64,000 nucleotides of DNA from Phaeospirillum sp. (GCA_030651575.1 JAUSFB010000065.1:37676-101675); one strand, 5' to 3'. Shown: positions 28,279 to 40,646, counted from the stretch's first letter. Numbers and translations: made by a program. The notes: a model not told the origin generated them from the letters alone.

Positions 28279-29177
28279 GTCAGACACCAGGTGAGGATTC
28301 CTTTTTGCACATGCATGCGGTTCTCGGCTTCGTCCCATACCACCGATTGCGGCCCGTCCATCACCGCGTCGGTGACTTCCTCGCCGCGATGGGCCGGCAG
28401 GCAATGCATGAACAGCGCATCCGTGGCGGCAACCGCCATCAGGGCCTCGTTGACCTGATAGGGCGCCAGCACCTCGTGACGGTTCTTGTCCCTGCACCCC
28501 ATGGAGACCCAGGTATCGGTCAGAACCAGATCGGCTCCCCGGACCGCCTGGACGGGATCGGTGGTCAGCACGACCGTGGCCCCCTTGGCCCGCGCCCACT
28601 CCACCGCAACCGGCGACGGCATCAGCGATTCGGGGCAGGCCAACCTTATTTCGCATCCGAAATGACCTGCGGCATGGAGCCAGCTGGCGGCCACGTTGTT
28701 GCCGTCACCAATCCAGGTCACCGCCTTTCCGGTCAACGGGCCGCGATGTTCCTCGAAAGTCATGACGTCGGCCATCACCTGACAGGGATGGGATTGGTCG
28801 GTCAGACCGTTGATCACCGGCACGCTGGCGTATTTGGCCAGCTCCACCAGCTTGTCCGGGTGATCGGTCCGAATCATCAAGGCGTCGACGAATCGCGACA
28901 GGACGCGGGCGGTGTCGGCGATGGTTTCGCCCCGGCCCAGCTGGGTGTCGCCGCTGGCCAGCATGATGACGTCGCCGCCCAACTGCTTCATGCCGGCTTC
29001 AAACGAGACGCGGGTCCGGGTCGAGGGCTTCTCGAAGATCATGGCCAGCATCTTGCCGGCCAGCGGCGCGGCCTGGCCCTTGCCGGCCTTGTAGGCGGCG
29101 CCGAGATCGAGGATATGACGCAGCGTCGGCGTGTCGAAACCGTCGAGATCAAGAAAATGCTTGGGTGCGGAACTCAA
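28275..29177 (-). CDS. argF: Ornithine carbamoyltransferase
   Basis: Joins ornithine and carbamoyl phosphate to citrulline in arginine synthesis. The 300-residue product has the carbamoyl phosphate loop STRTRVSFE (about residues 52-60), the ornithine-side motif DTWVSMG and the C-terminal [13 protein letters not shown]. It starts within the end of argD (ATG 29177, argD stop 29174; an ATGA overlap) and overlaps hslO at the other end. argD, argF and hslO therefore form a coupled operon. Confidence 0.96.
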   Translation of the reverse strand: MSSAPKHFLDLDGFDTPTLRHILDLGAAYKAGKGQAAPLAGKMLAMIFEKPSTRTRVSFEAGMKQLGGDVIMLASGDTQLGRGETIADTARVLSRFVDALMIRTDHPDKLVELAKYASVPVINGLTDQSHPCQVMADVMTFEEHRGPLTGKAVTWIGDGNNVAASWLHAAGHFGCEIRLACPESLMPSPVAVEWARAKGATVVLTTDPVQAVRGADLVLTDTWVSMGCRDKNRHEVLAPYQVNEALMAVAATDALFMHCLPAHRGEEVTDAVMDGPQSVVWDEAENRMHVQKGILTWCLT

Positions 29178-30346
29178 TGAGGCACCTCGTCTAGCGTACG
29201 GGACAGGATGTCGATGGCTTCATCGATCTCCCCCTCGCCGATGATCAGGGGCGGCAGCAGCCGCACGACATTGTCGCCGGCCCCCACCGTAAGAAGGCCG
29301 TTGGCCAGCAGTCTAGCCCCCAATTCCGTGTTGGGGATATGGGCCTTGAGCCCCAGCATCAAGCCAAGGCCGCGAACCTCTCCGATGACATGGGGAAAAG
29401 CGGCGCAGGTCTCCTCGACCCGGCGGCGGAGCAACCGTCCCATCTGCTCCACATGGGCGAGGAAGCCGGGCTCGGCCATGACGTCCAGCACCGTTCCGGC
29501 CGCGGCCATGGCCAGCGGGTTGCCGCCAAAGGTCGAACCATGGGTGCCGGCGGTCATGCCGCGCGCCGCCTTTTCGGTGGCGAGGCAGGCCCCAACCGGA
29601 AAGCCGCCGCCCAGGCCCTTGGCGATGCCCATGATGTCGGGGGCGATGCCGGCCTGCTCGTGGGCGAACAAGGTGCCGGTCCGGCCCATGCCGGTCTGGA
29701 CCTCGTCGAACATCAACAGAATGCCGAACTCGTCAGCGGTGGCGCGCAGCCGGCGCAGATAGTCGGGATCGCCCGGAATGATGCCGCCCTCGCCCTGGAC
29801 CGGCTCGACCAGGATGGCGGCGGTCTGGGGAGTGATGGCGTCGCGCAGGGCGTTGAGATTGCCATAGGGAACGTGATCGAAGCCCTCGACCACGGGGGCG
29901 AAGCCTTCCATATGCTTCTTCTGACCGCCGGCGGCGACGGTGGCCAGGGTGCGGCCATGAAAGGCGCCCTCGGCACAGATCACCCGATAGCGTTCGGGAT
30001 TGCCCCCGGCATGATGATACTTGCGCGCCGTCTTGATGCAGCACTCCAGCGCCTCGGCGCCGGAATTGCAGAAGAACACGGTATCGGCGAAGGTCCGTTC
30101 CACCAGCTTGGCGGCGACGCTTTCCTGACCGGGAACGCGGTAGAGATTCGAACAGTGCCACAGCTTGCCGGCCTGTTCGCGCAGCGCAGCGACCAGCCGG
30201 GGATGGGCATGGCCCAAGGCGTTAACCGCGACGCCCGACCCGAAATCCAGAAAGCGGCGGCCATCGGTGGCGAACAGGTACGCACCCTCGCCCCGCTCGA
30301 AGGCAAGGTCGATACGCGCATAGGTCGGCATCACGACTGAAACCAT
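29174..30346 (-). CDS. argD: Acetylornithine aminotransferase
   Basis: PLP transaminase that makes N-acetylornithine in arginine synthesis; many homologues also serve as succinyldiaminopimelate transaminase. The 390-residue protein begins with [19 protein letters not shown]. The PLP Lys is in [17 protein letters not shown] (about residue 236), preceded by [15 protein letters not shown]. First gene of the argD-argF-hslO unit. The 134-bp stretch upstream (30347-30480) to the permease stop should hold its promoter, though I see no strong box. Confidence 0.94.
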   Translation of the reverse strand: MVSVVMPTYARIDLAFERGEGAYLFATDGRRFLDFGSGVAVNALGHAHPRLVAALREQAGKLWHCSNLYRVPGQESVAAKLVERTFADTVFFCNSGAEALECCIKTARKYHHAGGNPERYRVICAEGAFHGRTLATVAAGGQKKHMEGFAPVVEGFDHVPYGNLNALRDAITPQTAAILVEPVQGEGGIIPGDPDYLRRLRATADEFGILLMFDEVQTGMGRTGTLFAHEQAGIAPDIMGIAKGLGGGFPVGACLATEKAARGMTAGTHGSTFGGNPLAMAAAGTVLDVMAEPGFLAHVEQMGRLLRRRVEETCAAFPHVIGEVRGLGLMLGLKAHIPNTELGARLLANGLLTVGAGDNVVRLLPPLIIGEGEIDEAIDILSRTLDEVPH

Positions 30347-30480
30347 TTCCGCTCTCCCGAACGCCCGAAGGCCAATGCCGGCAGCCTCGCTGCAAGAGCG
30401 AAAGCGACCGGCGCGCTCATGGAAAGCGGCGGAGTATCGTCAAGAATCGTATCGATGTCAACCGCCTGGGGGTCAAAAAC

Positions 30481-31293
30481 CTAGCTCTTCAGCTTGTAGC
30501 CGGTCGCCAGCATCCGCCAGGTCGCGGCCAGCAGGAGGGTGTCGGCCAGCAGAACCACCACCATGCCGACGGCCACCGAACCATCGCTTTGACCGATGAA
30601 ACCGGCCCTGAATCCATCGATCATGTAGAAAAACGGGTTGGCTAGGGCAAAGGCGTGAAACCCCTCCGGCAGCCGATCGATGGAATAAAAGGTGCCCGAC
30701 AGGAACGACAGCGGCGTGACGATGAAATTGGTCACGGCGGCCATGTGATCGAACTTGTCGGCCCAGATGCCCCCCATCATGCCCAGCAGCGACAACATCA
30801 GCGAACCCATGACGGCGTGATAGACGATCAGGCCCAGGCTGTGGACATGCATGGGCACGAACACCGCCATGGCGGCGGTCACGGCGACCCCCACCGTCAA
30901 GCCACGGGCGACGCCGCCCAGCGCTACCGCCAGGGTCTGCTCGACCCCGGTCAGGGGCGGCATCAGCATATCGACGATGTTGCCCTGAACCTTGGCGATG
31001 ATCAGCGACGACGAGGTATTGGCGAAGGCGTTCTGCACCATGGCCATCATGATCAGGCCGGGGGCCAGGAATTCGACGAAAGGCACCCCCTTGACCTCGG
31101 CGGCGACCCGGCCCAGGGCCAGGGCGAACACCGCCAGAAACAGCAAGGTGGTCACCACCGGCGCCATGATGGTCTGAAAGTAGACCTTGAGGAAGCGGCG
31201 AACCTCCTTCATGAACAGGGTCCAGGCTCCCAGCCAGTTGACCGGTCCATAGCTGCGCGGCGATGGCGGCAGGGTGTTCTTGTCGTCTCTCAT
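30481..31293 (-). CDS. ABC-2 type transporter permease (orphan)
   Basis: A 270-residue integral membrane protein with about six hydrophobic segments from residue 35 on. It has the ABC-2 permease signature region MMGGIWADKFDHMAAVTNF and PLSFLSGTFYSIDRLP (about residues 175-215). Such permeases export polysaccharides, lipids or drugs together with an ATPase. No ATP-binding subunit gene is adjacent on either side. The ATG at 31293 is used; upstream codons run into the divergent recX start at 31309. Substrate unknown. Confidence 0.85.
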   Translation of the reverse strand: MRDDKNTLPPSPRSYGPVNWLGAWTLFMKEVRRFLKVYFQTIMAPVVTTLLFLAVFALALGRVAAEVKGVPFVEFLAPGLIMMAMVQNAFANTSSSLIIAKVQGNIVDMLMPPLTGVEQTLAVALGGVARGLTVGVAVTAAMAVFVPMHVHSLGLIVYHAVMGSLMLSLLGMMGGIWADKFDHMAAVTNFIVTPLSFLSGTFYSIDRLPEGFHAFALANPFFYMIDGFRAGFIGQSDGSVAVGMVVVLLADTLLLAATWRMLATGYKLKS

Positions 31294-31308
31294 GCTAAAC
31301 TCGCTTCC

Positions 31309-31884
31309 ATGACCGCAAGACCGGAACGGCGCCCGCCACCCAAGATCACCGCGACGTATATCGAGAATGCGGCGTTGCATTACCTCGAACGCTTTTCATC
31401 GTCCAAGGCCAACCTGCGCCGGGTGCTGATGCGCAAGGTCAGCCGCTCGCTGGCCCATCACGGCGGCGAACCGGCCGATGCCGCACTGATCGTCGACGCC
31501 GCCATCGCCAGATTGGCCGGTCTGGGCTATCTGGACGACGACGCCTATGCCGAGACCAAGGCCCGATCGCTCCATCGTCGCGGCGGCTCGTTGCGCACCA
31601 TCCGCGCCACCCTGTCGGCCAAGGGGGTCGAGGCCGAGACCACCCAGGCGGCACTGGAGACCCTGGCCGAGGCCAGCCCCGATCCCGACCGGACCGCCGC
31701 CATCGCCCTGGCGCGGCGGCGGCGGCTGGGGCCGTTCCGTCCGGCGGAAAAGCGGGCCGACAACCGCGTCAAGGACCTCGCCGCCCTGGGACGGGCGGGA
31801 TTTGGCTGGGCCGTCTGCCGCGCGGTGATCGACGCCGCCGACATCGAGGCCCTGACGGATCACGAAGGAGACTCGGTTCCCTGA
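31309..31884 (+). CDS. recX: Regulatory protein RecX
   Basis: A 191-residue protein of the RecX family, which modulates RecA filaments. Three-helix repeats are seen: ALHYLERFSSSKANLRRVLMRK-type sequence (given in part as YLERFSSSKANLRRVL, about residues 23-38), then GYLDDDAYAETKARSLHRRG and AALGRAGFGWAVCRAVID. The ATG at 31309 is 15 nt from the divergent permease start; a longer upstream frame inside the permease is a shadow. RecA itself is not in the window. Confidence 0.85.
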   Translation: MTARPERRPPPKITATYIENAALHYLERFSSSKANLRRVLMRKVSRSLAHHGGEPADAALIVDAAIARLAGLGYLDDDAYAETKARSLHRRGGSLRTIRATLSAKGVEAETTQAALETLAEASPDPDRTAAIALARRRRLGPFRPAEKRADNRVKDLAALGRAGFGWAVCRAVIDAADIEALTDHEGDSVP

Positions 31885-31902
31885 CCCTGCTCCAGGGATG
31901 GA

Positions 31903-33036
31903 TCAGCCTTCCTTGAGGTCTTCCCACAGCTCCTTGACCTTGGCGAAGAAGCCTTGGCTTTCCGGTGAGTTTTTGGCCTTTTCACCCTCGCCGGCCACGT
32001 CGAATTCCTTCAGCAGTTCGACCTGACGCTTGGTGAGGTTGACCGGGGTCTCGACCATGGCCTGAATGAACATGTCGCCGCGCGCCGGGCTGCGAAGCAC
32101 GCTCATGCCCTTGGAGCGCAGGCGGAACTGATGGCCGCTTTGGGTACCCTGGGGAATGGTGACCTTGGCCTTGCCGCCATCGATGGTCGGAACCTCGATG
32201 GAACCGCCCAGGGTCGCCGTGGTCATGGGAATCGGCACCTGACAGAAGATATTGGCGCCATCGCGCTGGAAAATGCGATGGGCCTTGATCGACAGGAAGA
32301 TGTAGAGGTCGCCGGGCGGCGCGCCGCGCATACCGGCCTCGCCCTCGCCGGCCAGCCGAATCCGGGTGCCTTCCTCGACACCGGCCGGAATGGTGACCGC
32401 CAGCGTCTTTTCCTTGCGGATCCGACCGGTGCCGCCACAGCCGCGGCAGGGATCCTTGATGACCCGGCCCATGCCCTGGCAACTGGGGCAGGTGCGTTCG
32501 ATGGTGAAGAAGCCCTGCTGGCTGCGGACCTTGCCGGCGCCGTGGCAGGTGCCGCAGCTGACCGGCTGCGCCCCATCCTTGCCGCCGGTACCCTTGCAGC
32601 TGTCGCACTGAGCCGAGGACGGCACCTTGACGGCGGTCGCCTTGCCGGCAAAGGCGTCTTCCAGCGAAATTTCCATGTTGTAGCGCAGATCGGCGCCCCG
32701 GCCGGTGGCCTGACCGCGCCGTCCGCCCATGAACTCGCCAAACATCTCGTCGAAGATATCGGCGAAACCGCCGCCGCCGAAACCGCCGCCACCACCGCCG
32801 CCGCCGCCCTGCTCGAAGGCGGCATGGCCAAACCGATCATAGGCGGCGCGCTTCTGCTCGTCCTTCAAGACGTCGTAGGCTTCGGTGATGTCCTTGAACT
32901 TCTGCTCGGCCGCCGCGTCGCCGGGATTGCGATCGGGATGATACTGCATGGCCATCTTGCGATAGGCCTTCTTGATCTCATCGGGTGTAGCGCCGCGTTC
33001 GACGCCGAGAAGTTCGTAAAATTCCTGCTTGCTCAT
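31903..33036 (-). CDS. dnaJ: Chaperone DnaJ (Hsp40)
   Basis: Co-chaperone that delivers unfolded proteins to DnaK and stimulates its ATPase. The 377-residue protein has a J domain (residues 1-70) with the HPD tripeptide in [11 protein letters not shown] Gly-rich linker follows ([17 protein letters not shown]). The zinc region has four CxxCxGxG-type repeats: [27 protein letters not shown] and [10 protein letters not shown]-terminal beta domains complete it. It follows dnaK after a 67-bp gap containing a strong hairpin. Confidence 0.97.
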   Translation of the reverse strand: MSKQEFYELLGVERGATPDEIKKAYRKMAMQYHPDRNPGDAAAEQKFKDITEAYDVLKDEQKRAAYDRFGHAAFEQGGGGGGGGGFGGGGFADIFDEMFGEFMGGRRGQATGRGADLRYNMEISLEDAFAGKATAVKVPSSAQCDSCKGTGGKDGAQPVSCGTCHGAGKVRSQQGFFTIERTCPSCQGMGRVIKDPCRGCGGTGRIRKEKTLAVTIPAGVEEGTRIRLAGEGEAGMRGAPPGDLYIFLSIKAHRIFQRDGANIFCQVPIPMTTATLGGSIEVPTIDGGKAKVTIPQGTQSGHQFRLRSKGMSVLRSPARGDMFIQAMVETPVNLTKRQVELLKEFDVAGEGEKAKNSPESQGFFAKVKELWEDLKEG

Positions 33037-33056
33037 ACGTTTCGCATCCGTAAAGA

Positions 33057-33084
33057 AGTCGGCGGCACCGTCGTGCCGCCGACT
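33057..33084 (-). promoter_or_regulatory. Intergenic hairpin between dnaK and dnaJ
   Basis: A perfect 12-bp stem, agtcggcggcac / gtgccgccgact, closes a 4-nt loop. On the transcribed strand it is followed by a weak pyrimidine run (cttcttta). It is placed to attenuate read-through or protect the dnaK message from 3' decay, which would give more DnaK than DnaJ. Confidence 0.6.
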
Positions 33085-33103
33085 CTTGGATCAACAAACA
33101 GGC

Positions 33104-35032
<1,929 letters not shown>

Positions 35033-35156
35033 GTCGTCCTCATTCCTGTTCGGCAGATCCCGGCGGCCCTGTGGCTTCAGCAGCCGCCCTTAGAGACCCC
35101 CAGCGCGTTGAATTCCAGCATTTGATCGGGAGCGGCAAACACCGTCCCTTCGGCGT

Positions 35157-35184
35157 TATATAGGGCGTAGAGGGAAACGTGCAA
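35157..35184 (-). promoter_or_regulatory. Predicted dnaK promoter
   Basis: Read on the minus strand, TTGCAC (35184-35179) and TATATA (35162-35157) are separated by 16 nt; the extended -10 reads CCCTATATAA. This resembles alphaproteobacterial RpoH promoters (CTTG and CYTATNT) as well as sigma-70. It would give a leader of about 115 nt. No CIRCE element was seen. Confidence 0.45.
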
Positions 35185-35207
35185 CCGACACCTGACCCGA
35201 CCACCCT

Positions 35208-36020
35208 TCAATGACGCCCCGCCGCCAGTTTTTTCTGGATCAGCAGCAAGTCGCGCCAGGCGTCGCGCTTGGCCTCCGGAGTGCGCAGCAGATAGGCGGG
35301 ATGGAAGGTGGCCAGCACCGGCACCGGACGCGGCAGGCCCGGAGAATTAAATTCAAACCAGCGCCCGCGCAGCCGGTTGATGCCCTCGGCCCTGGCCAGC
35401 AGGGCCGAGGCGGCGGTGCCGCCGAGCAGAATCAGCAATTGAGGGTCCACCAGCTCGATATGGCGGCTGACGAAGGGCAGGCAGACCGCCACTTCGTCGA
35501 GAGTGGGCTTGCGGTTGGCCGGCGGCCGCCAGGGCACCACATTGGTGATATAGACGGTGCTGCGATCCAGGCCGATGGAGCGCAGCATGCGGTCGAGCAG
35601 CTTGCCGCTGGTACCGACGAAGGGCAGACCCTGGCGGTCCTCTTCCTGCCCCGGCGCCTCGCCGATGCACATCACCGCCGCCTCCGGATTGCCATCGGCG
35701 AAGACGGTGCAGGCCGCGGCCTGCTTCAGGGCCAATCCCTCGAATTTTTCCAGCGCGGTCCGCAACTCGGCCAGGGTCGAGCACTCGGCGGCGATATGGG
35801 CGGCAACGCCGGAGGGCGCCTTGCCCTGGGGAGCGGCGGCGACGGGGGCGACCCCCGGCCGCATCGTCGCCGGGGGCGGATTTTGAACCGCCGTCAGCCG
35901 GGCCTGCTGCGCCCGTTGCGAAACGGCATAGCGATCCACCGGCGTCTCGCCGATGGTCTCGTCGACGCCGGCATCCAGATACCAGCGCAAGATATCGTGG
36001 GGATCGACCCAGGTTTGCAT
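35208..36020 (-). CDS. Uracil-DNA glycosylase, family 4-like
   Basis: A 270-residue DNA repair enzyme that removes uracil. The catalytic region is [19 protein letters not shown] (about residues 129-147) and [15 protein letters not shown]. The second motif is [16 protein letters not shown]. An N-terminal extension of about 100 residues is typical of alphaproteobacterial members. The start at 36020 is chosen because the longer frame overlaps the divergent ETF-QO gene. Family 4 enzymes hold a [4Fe-4S] cluster; here the first expected Cys position appears as Leu (FEGLALKQ), although later Cys residues are present, so cluster binding is uncertain. Confidence 0.85.
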   Translation of the reverse strand: MQTWVDPHDILRWYLDAGVDETIGETPVDRYAVSQRAQQARLTAVQNPPPATMRPGVAPVAAAPQGKAPSGVAAHIAAECSTLAELRTALEKFEGLALKQAAACTVFADGNPEAAVMCIGEAPGQEEDRQGLPFVGTSGKLLDRMLRSIGLDRSTVYITNVVPWRPPANRKPTLDEVAVCLPFVSRHIELVDPQLLILLGGTAASALLARAEGINRLRGRWFEFNSPGLPRPVPVLATFHPAYLLRTPEAKRDAWRDLLLIQKKLAAGRH

Positions 36021-36201
36021 GGTCCGGAGCCTAGCACACCAGCCCTCCAGGCGCGACCTTATGAAATAATTGGGATACATTCTTGCGGTAAGCATAGCCA
36101 TAAGGAATCGAATCAGTCGCGATTGGTGTGCTATAGAGTCAGTCAGTCTGTTGGGATCCTTGGGCGGAAACGCCTTGGTCCATCTGGGAGTTGGGGTGGT
36201 T

Positions 36202-37824
36202 ATGGAACGTGAAAGCATGGAATTCGACGTCGTGGTCGTGGGCGGTGGACCTTCGGGTCTGTCGGCGGCGATCCGGCTGAAGCAGATCAACCCGGAACTG
36301 ACGGTCTGCGTGCTGGAAAAGGGCTCGGAAATCGGCGCCCACATCCTGTCGGGCGCGGTGATCGAGACCCGGACCCTGTCCGAGCTGCTGCCCGATTGGA
36401 AGGAACAGGGCGCACCGCTGCTGACGCCCGCCGCCGATGATCGCTTCATGTTCCTGACCGAGTCCAAGGCGATCCGTCTGATGACGCCGCCGCAGATGAA
36501 CAATCACGGCAACTACATCGTCAGCCTGGGCAACTTCGCCCGCTGGCTGGGCACCCAGGCCGAGGCGCTGGGCGTCGAGATTTTTGCCGGCTTCGCCGCC
36601 GCCGAGGTCCTCTATAACGACGACGGCTCGGTCAAGGGCGTCGCCACCGGCGACATGGGCGTCGGCAAGGATGGCCAGCCCACCCACAACCACACGCCGG
36701 GCGTCGAGCTGTGGGCGCGCCAGACCATCTTCGCCGAGGGCTGCCGCGGCTCGCTGACCAAGACCCTGTTCGAAAAGTTCGATCTGCGCGCCAAGTGCGA
36801 GGATCAAACCTACGGCATCGGCATCAAGGAATTGTGGGAAATCGATCCGGCCAAGCACAAGCCCGGCACCATCATCCATACCGTCGGCTGGCCGCTGGAT
36901 ACCCAAACCTATGGCGGCTCATTCCTCTATCACCTGGAGAACAATCAGGTGGCGGTGGGCTTCGTGGTCGGGCTGGACTACGCCAATCCGCATCTGTCAC
37001 CGTTCGACGAATTCCAGCGTTTCAAGACCCACCCCGCCATCCGTCCGACCTTCGAGGGCGGACGGCGCATCTCCTACGGCGCGCGCGCGCTGTCGGAAGG
37101 CGGCATCCAGTCGATCCCCAAGCTGTCCTTCCCCGGCGGCGTGCTGGTGGGCGATACCGCCGGCTTCCTCAACGTGCCCAAGATCAAGGGCACCCACACC
37201 GCCATGAAGTCGGCCATGGTCGCCGCCGAAGCCGTCGCCGAGGCCCTGGCCCATGACGGCGGCCCCAACGAGGCGGCAGCCTATCCCGAGCGCCTGAAGA
37301 AAAGCTGGGTCTGGCCGGAGCTGCACGAGGTCCGCAACATCCGCCCCAGCTTCCATTGGGGCCTGTGGGGCGGCATCGCCTATTCGGCGCTGGAGACCTA
37401 TCTGTTCCGGGGCAAGATGCCGTGGACCCTGCACCACCACCCCGACCATCTGGCGCTGAAAAAGGCGTCGGACTGCCCCAAGATCGCCTATCCGAAGCCC
37501 GATGGAGTGGTCAGTTTCGACAAGCTGTCCTCGGTGTTCATCTCGTCCACCAACCACGAGGAAAACCAGCCGGCGCACCTGAAACTGCGCGACGACGCCG
37601 TGCCCATCGCCATCAATCTCGAACATTACGACGCCCCGGAGCAACGCTATTGCCCGGCCGGCGTCTACGAGATCATACGCAATGACGACGGCTCCAACCC
37701 CCGCCTGCAAATCAACGCGCAGAACTGCCTGCACTGCAAGACCTGCGATATCAAGGACCCCACCCAGAATATCAATTGGGTGGTGCCCGAAGGTGGCGGT
37801 GGACCCAACTATCCCAACATGTAA
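36202..37824 (+). CDS. Electron transfer flavoprotein-ubiquinone oxidoreductase
   Basis: Passes electrons from ETF (fatty and amino acid oxidation) to ubiquinone at the inner membrane. The 540-residue protein starts [20 protein letters not shown], an FAD-binding motif. The FAD C-terminal motif [16 protein letters not shown] lies at about residue 320. The [4Fe-4S] Cys are in RYCPAGVYE and [17 protein letters not shown] near the C-terminus. The ATG at 36202 is preferred to 36070. The 181-bp gap upstream, shared with the divergent glycosylase gene, has possible -10 boxes but no clear promoter. etfAB are not nearby. Confidence 0.95.
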   Translation: MERESMEFDVVVVGGGPSGLSAAIRLKQINPELTVCVLEKGSEIGAHILSGAVIETRTLSELLPDWKEQGAPLLTPAADDRFMFLTESKAIRLMTPPQMNNHGNYIVSLGNFARWLGTQAEALGVEIFAGFAAAEVLYNDDGSVKGVATGDMGVGKDGQPTHNHTPGVELWARQTIFAEGCRGSLTKTLFEKFDLRAKCEDQTYGIGIKELWEIDPAKHKPGTIIHTVGWPLDTQTYGGSFLYHLENNQVAVGFVVGLDYANPHLSPFDEFQRFKTHPAIRPTFEGGRRISYGARALSEGGIQSIPKLSFPGGVLVGDTAGFLNVPKIKGTHTAMKSAMVAAEAVAEALAHDGGPNEAAAYPERLKKSWVWPELHEVRNIRPSFHWGLWGGIAYSALETYLFRGKMPWTLHHHPDHLALKKASDCPKIAYPKPDGVVSFDKLSSVFISSTNHEENQPAHLKLRDDAVPIAINLEHYDAPEQRYCPAGVYEIIRNDDGSNPRLQINAQNCLHCKTCDIKDPTQNINWVVPEGGGGPNYPNM

Positions 37825-37840
37825 AGCTGAGTGTTCCCCA

Positions 37841-37869
37841 CCGGGGCGTCCGACCCGCGGACGCCCCGG
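37841..37869 (+). terminator. Strong GC-rich hairpin after ETF-QO gene
   Basis: A 12-bp stem, ccggggcgtccg / cggacgccccgg, closes a 5-nt loop 17 nt after the stop codon. No T-tract follows, so it may be a factor-assisted terminator or an mRNA 3'-end stabiliser. Confidence 0.5.
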
Positions 37870-37930
37870 TAATCAAAGGACCATCCGAAGCCGCCCGATC
37901 CCTGGGCGTCCCGGACGTCGGAAGAATCAT

Positions 37931-39649
37931 ATGGTCAATTCGGTCGCTCGTCTGTCGTGTGTCGCGGTCGCGGTCGCCGCCCTGTGGGGCTGCGCCCCCC
38001 AATCCGCCAACCAGACCGACCCGTCGTCCGACGCCCCCGCCGCCGTCTCGGGCACGGAAACCGGGCTGGGCGCCTATTTGGCCGGGCGCTATGCCCAGTC
38101 CCATGGCGACACCCGCGCCGCCGCCGAATACTACGCCACCGCCGCCAGACGCGACCGCGACAATATCGACCTGCAACAGCGGGCGTTCACCTTGCTGCTG
38201 GCCGAGGGCCGGCTGGAAGAGGCGGCGCCCATGGCCGAACGCCTGCTCATCATCGACGAGGAAGCGGCGCTGCCGCTCTTGATGATGGGCGTCCGCGACA
38301 TCCGCGACGGTCAGTTCGACGCCGCCGAAAAGCGCTTTGCCCGGCTGCCGCACAAGGGGATCAACGGCTTTCTCGGGCCGCTGCTGACCGCCTGGGCTCG
38401 GGCCGGCCAAGGCAATATGGAAACCGCGCTGAAATCCCTGGCGCCGCGCACCGATACCGCCGGCTTCGCGCCGATCTATGAATTTCACGCCGGTCTGATC
38501 GCCGAACTGAACGGCAAGGACGCGCTGGCCGAAAAGCACTACAAGGCGGCGCTGGCGGCCCAGACCAGCGTTCGCACCGTCGAGGCGGTGGGCGCCTTCC
38601 ACCAGCGGGCCGGGCGCATGGACGCCGCGGCCGAGCTTTACCGGCGCTATTACACCGAACACAACGACCGCTCGCTACTGGATGGACGGCGTCAACTCGC
38701 CGCCGGAACCACCCTGCCCCGGGCGGTAGATTCCGCCGCCGCCGGTCTGGCCGAAGCCATGTTCGACACCGCCTCGCTGGTCCGCCAGGGCAACGCCCAC
38801 GACCTCGCCCTGGTGTTCTCGCGGCTGGCCCTGGCCCTGCGACCGGACTTTCCGCTGGCGCAGGTGCTGGTGGCCGACACGCTGGGACAGCAACGGCGGC
38901 TGGCCGAGGCCAATGCCGTCTACCGCGCCATCGATCCGGCCAGTCAGGTCGCCGGCTTTGCCCGCATGCGGCTGGCCCTCAATCAGGACGAGACCGGCGA
39001 CACCGACGGCGCGATTTCCGAGCTGAAGACGCTGGCGGCCGAACGGCCCGACAGCTTTGACGCCCTGATGAGCCTGGGCGACGTCATGCGCCGCCACAAA
39101 CGCTTCGACGAGGCGGCGGAGGCCTACGATCAGGCCATCACCCGCGCCGCGCGCCTGGGCGATGCCGGCATCTGGCAGCTCTACTACGCCCGCGGCATCG
39201 CGTTGGAACGGTCGCGGCAGTGGCCGAAGGCCGAGGCCGACTTCTTCGAGGCGCTGCGGCTCAAGCCGGACCAACCCGACGTCCTCAACTATCTGGGCTA
39301 TACCTGGGTCGATCAGGGCATCAACCTGGACAAGGCGCGCAAGATGATCCAGCGCGCCGTCGAGCTGCGGCCCAATGACGGCGCCATCGTCGATTCGCTG
39401 GGTTGGGCGCTGTACCGCATGGGTGAATTCCAGGCGGCAGTCAAACAGCTGGAACGCGCCGCCGAGCTGAAGGCCGAGGACCCCACCATCAACGAGCATC
39501 TGGGCGACGCCCTGTGGCAAGTCGGCCGCTTTGACGAAGCCCGCTATCAATGGCAGCGCGCCATGATCCTCGACCCCGAACCGGAACAGGTCGAGGCGCT
39601 GAAAGCCAAGATCTCCACCGGTCAACCGCCCGCCACGCCCTCACGGTAG
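37931..39649 (+). CDS. TPR-repeat lipoprotein
   Basis: A 572-residue periplasm-facing lipoprotein. The signal peptide ends in ALWGC, giving a lipidated Cys21. The rest is made of tetratricopeptide repeats from about residue 50 to the end; clear units include LGDVMRRHKRFDEAAEAYDQ and YLGYTWVDQGINLDKARKM. The last four repeats are the best conserved. TPR lipoproteins of this size act as scaffolds for envelope or polysaccharide assembly. It lies 10 nt before ispE, a placement common in alphaproteobacteria, and may be co-transcribed with it. Confidence 0.85.
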   Translation: MVNSVARLSCVAVAVAALWGCAPQSANQTDPSSDAPAAVSGTETGLGAYLAGRYAQSHGDTRAAAEYYATAARRDRDNIDLQQRAFTLLLAEGRLEEAAPMAERLLIIDEEAALPLLMMGVRDIRDGQFDAAEKRFARLPHKGINGFLGPLLTAWARAGQGNMETALKSLAPRTDTAGFAPIYEFHAGLIAELNGKDALAEKHYKAALAAQTSVRTVEAVGAFHQRAGRMDAAAELYRRYYTEHNDRSLLDGRRQLAAGTTLPRAVDSAAAGLAEAMFDTASLVRQGNAHDLALVFSRLALALRPDFPLAQVLVADTLGQQRRLAEANAVYRAIDPASQVAGFARMRLALNQDETGDTDGAISELKTLAAERPDSFDALMSLGDVMRRHKRFDEAAEAYDQAITRAARLGDAGIWQLYYARGIALERSRQWPKAEADFFEALRLKPDQPDVLNYLGYTWVDQGINLDKARKMIQRAVELRPNDGAIVDSLGWALYRMGEFQAAVKQLERAAELKAEDPTINEHLGDALWQVGRFDEARYQWQRAMILDPEPEQVEALKAKISTGQPPATPSR

Positions 39650-39659
39650 CCATAACACC

Positions 39660-40520
39660 ATGATCACCGTCTTTGCCCCCGCCAAGGTCAACCTTACCCT
39701 GCATGTGGTCGGAAAGCGCGCCGATGGCTATCACCTGCTCGACTCGCTGGTGGCCTTCGCCGGAGTCGGCGACAGCCTGGAATTCTCGCCGGCCGATGGC
39801 CTTGACCTCCTGGTGGACGGCCCAACCGCCGCTTCGATCCCGACCGAAGGCGAAAATATCGTCTTGAAGGCGGCCCGTCTGCTGGCCGAGGCCGCCGGCA
39901 TCGCCCGGGGCGCCCATATCCGCCTGACCAAGCGGCTGCCGGTGGCGGCAGGCATCGGTGGCGGTTCAGCCGACGCCGCCGCCGCCCTGAAGGGTCTGGC
40001 CCAACTGTGGCGAGTCGACCTGCCCCCGGACCGTCTGCACGCCCTGGCCCTGTCCATCGGCGCCGACGTCCCGGTCTGTCTGGCCGGCCGCCCGACCCGC
40101 ATGTGCGGCATCGGTGAACAACTGAGCCCGGCGCCCAACCTGCCGCCGGCTTGGCTGGTGCTGGTCAATCCCATGGTGCCGCTGCATACCCCGGCGGTGT
40201 TCAAGGCCCGGACCGGAGAGTTCTCCCAGGCGGCCCCCCTGACCGAAAGCCCCCCCGACGCCACCGCCCTGGCCCTGGCCCTGGCGGCGCGACGCAACGA
40301 CCTGACCCCGGCGGCGGTCGGCATCGAACCGGTGGTCGGTGAAATGCTGGCGGCGCTGGCCGGCCTGGACGGCTGCCTGCTGTCGCGCATGTCGGGCTCG
40401 GGCGCCACCTGCTTTGGCCTGTTCGCCACCCAGGCCGAAGCCTCCCAAGCCGCCACCCGCCTCCAGTCTTCCCATCCGGGCTGGTGGGTGGCGCCGGCCG
40501 AGTTGTTGGGAACCCCATAG
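39660..40520 (+). CDS. ispE: 4-diphosphocytidyl-2-C-methyl-D-erythritol kinase
   Basis: GHMP kinase of the non-mevalonate isoprenoid pathway. The 286-residue protein has the substrate motif FAPAKVNLTLHVVGKRADGYH (given here in part as APAKVNLTLHVVGKR, residues 6-20). The ATP loop is LPVAAGIGGGSADAAAAL (about 93-110), and motif 3 is SRMSGSGATCFGLF. It follows the TPR lipoprotein gene and is followed by the tRNA-Gln promoter. Confidence 0.95.
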   Translation: MITVFAPAKVNLTLHVVGKRADGYHLLDSLVAFAGVGDSLEFSPADGLDLLVDGPTAASIPTEGENIVLKAARLLAEAAGIARGAHIRLTKRLPVAAGIGGGSADAAAALKGLAQLWRVDLPPDRLHALALSIGADVPVCLAGRPTRMCGIGEQLSPAPNLPPAWLVLVNPMVPLHTPAVFKARTGEFSQAAPLTESPPDATALALALAARRNDLTPAAVGIEPVVGEMLAALAGLDGCLLSRMSGSGATCFGLFATQAEASQAATRLQSSHPGWWVAPAELLGTP

Positions 40521-40527
40521 CTCGACG

Positions 40528-40556
40528 TTGAAACCGCGCGCGGTTCGGATTATGGT
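40528..40556 (+). promoter_or_regulatory. Predicted sigma-70 promoter of tRNA-Gln
   Basis: TTGAAA (40528-40533) and TATGGT (40551-40556) are separated by exactly 17 nt. The predicted start lies about 10 nt before the tRNA 5' end. Confidence 0.6.
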
Positions 40557-40572
40557 GCCGATCCGCAAGTGT

Positions 40573-40646
40573 TGGGGCGTAGCCAAGTGGTAAGGCAGTG
40601 GTTTTTGGTACCGCCATCCCTGGTTCGAATCCAGGCGCCCCAGCCA
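40573..40646 (+). tRNA. tRNA-Gln (anticodon UUG)
   Basis: A cloverleaf is visible. The acceptor arm is tggggcg/cgcccca. The D arm is gccaagtggtaaggc. The anticodon arm is gtggt-ttttggt-accgc with anticodon TTG. The T arm is ctggttcgaatccag. The CCA end is encoded (40644-40646) after discriminator G. It reads CAA and, by wobble, CAG. Confidence 0.96.

Noticed and set aside
27364..28656. A 430-codon version of hslO
   Set aside because: The extra part overlaps argF in another frame; the GTG at 28278 in a GTGA overlap fits better.
35208..36503. N-terminal extension of the uracil-DNA glycosylase to 36503
   Set aside because: The extension lies antisense inside the ETF-QO gene; the Met at 36020 fits the family.
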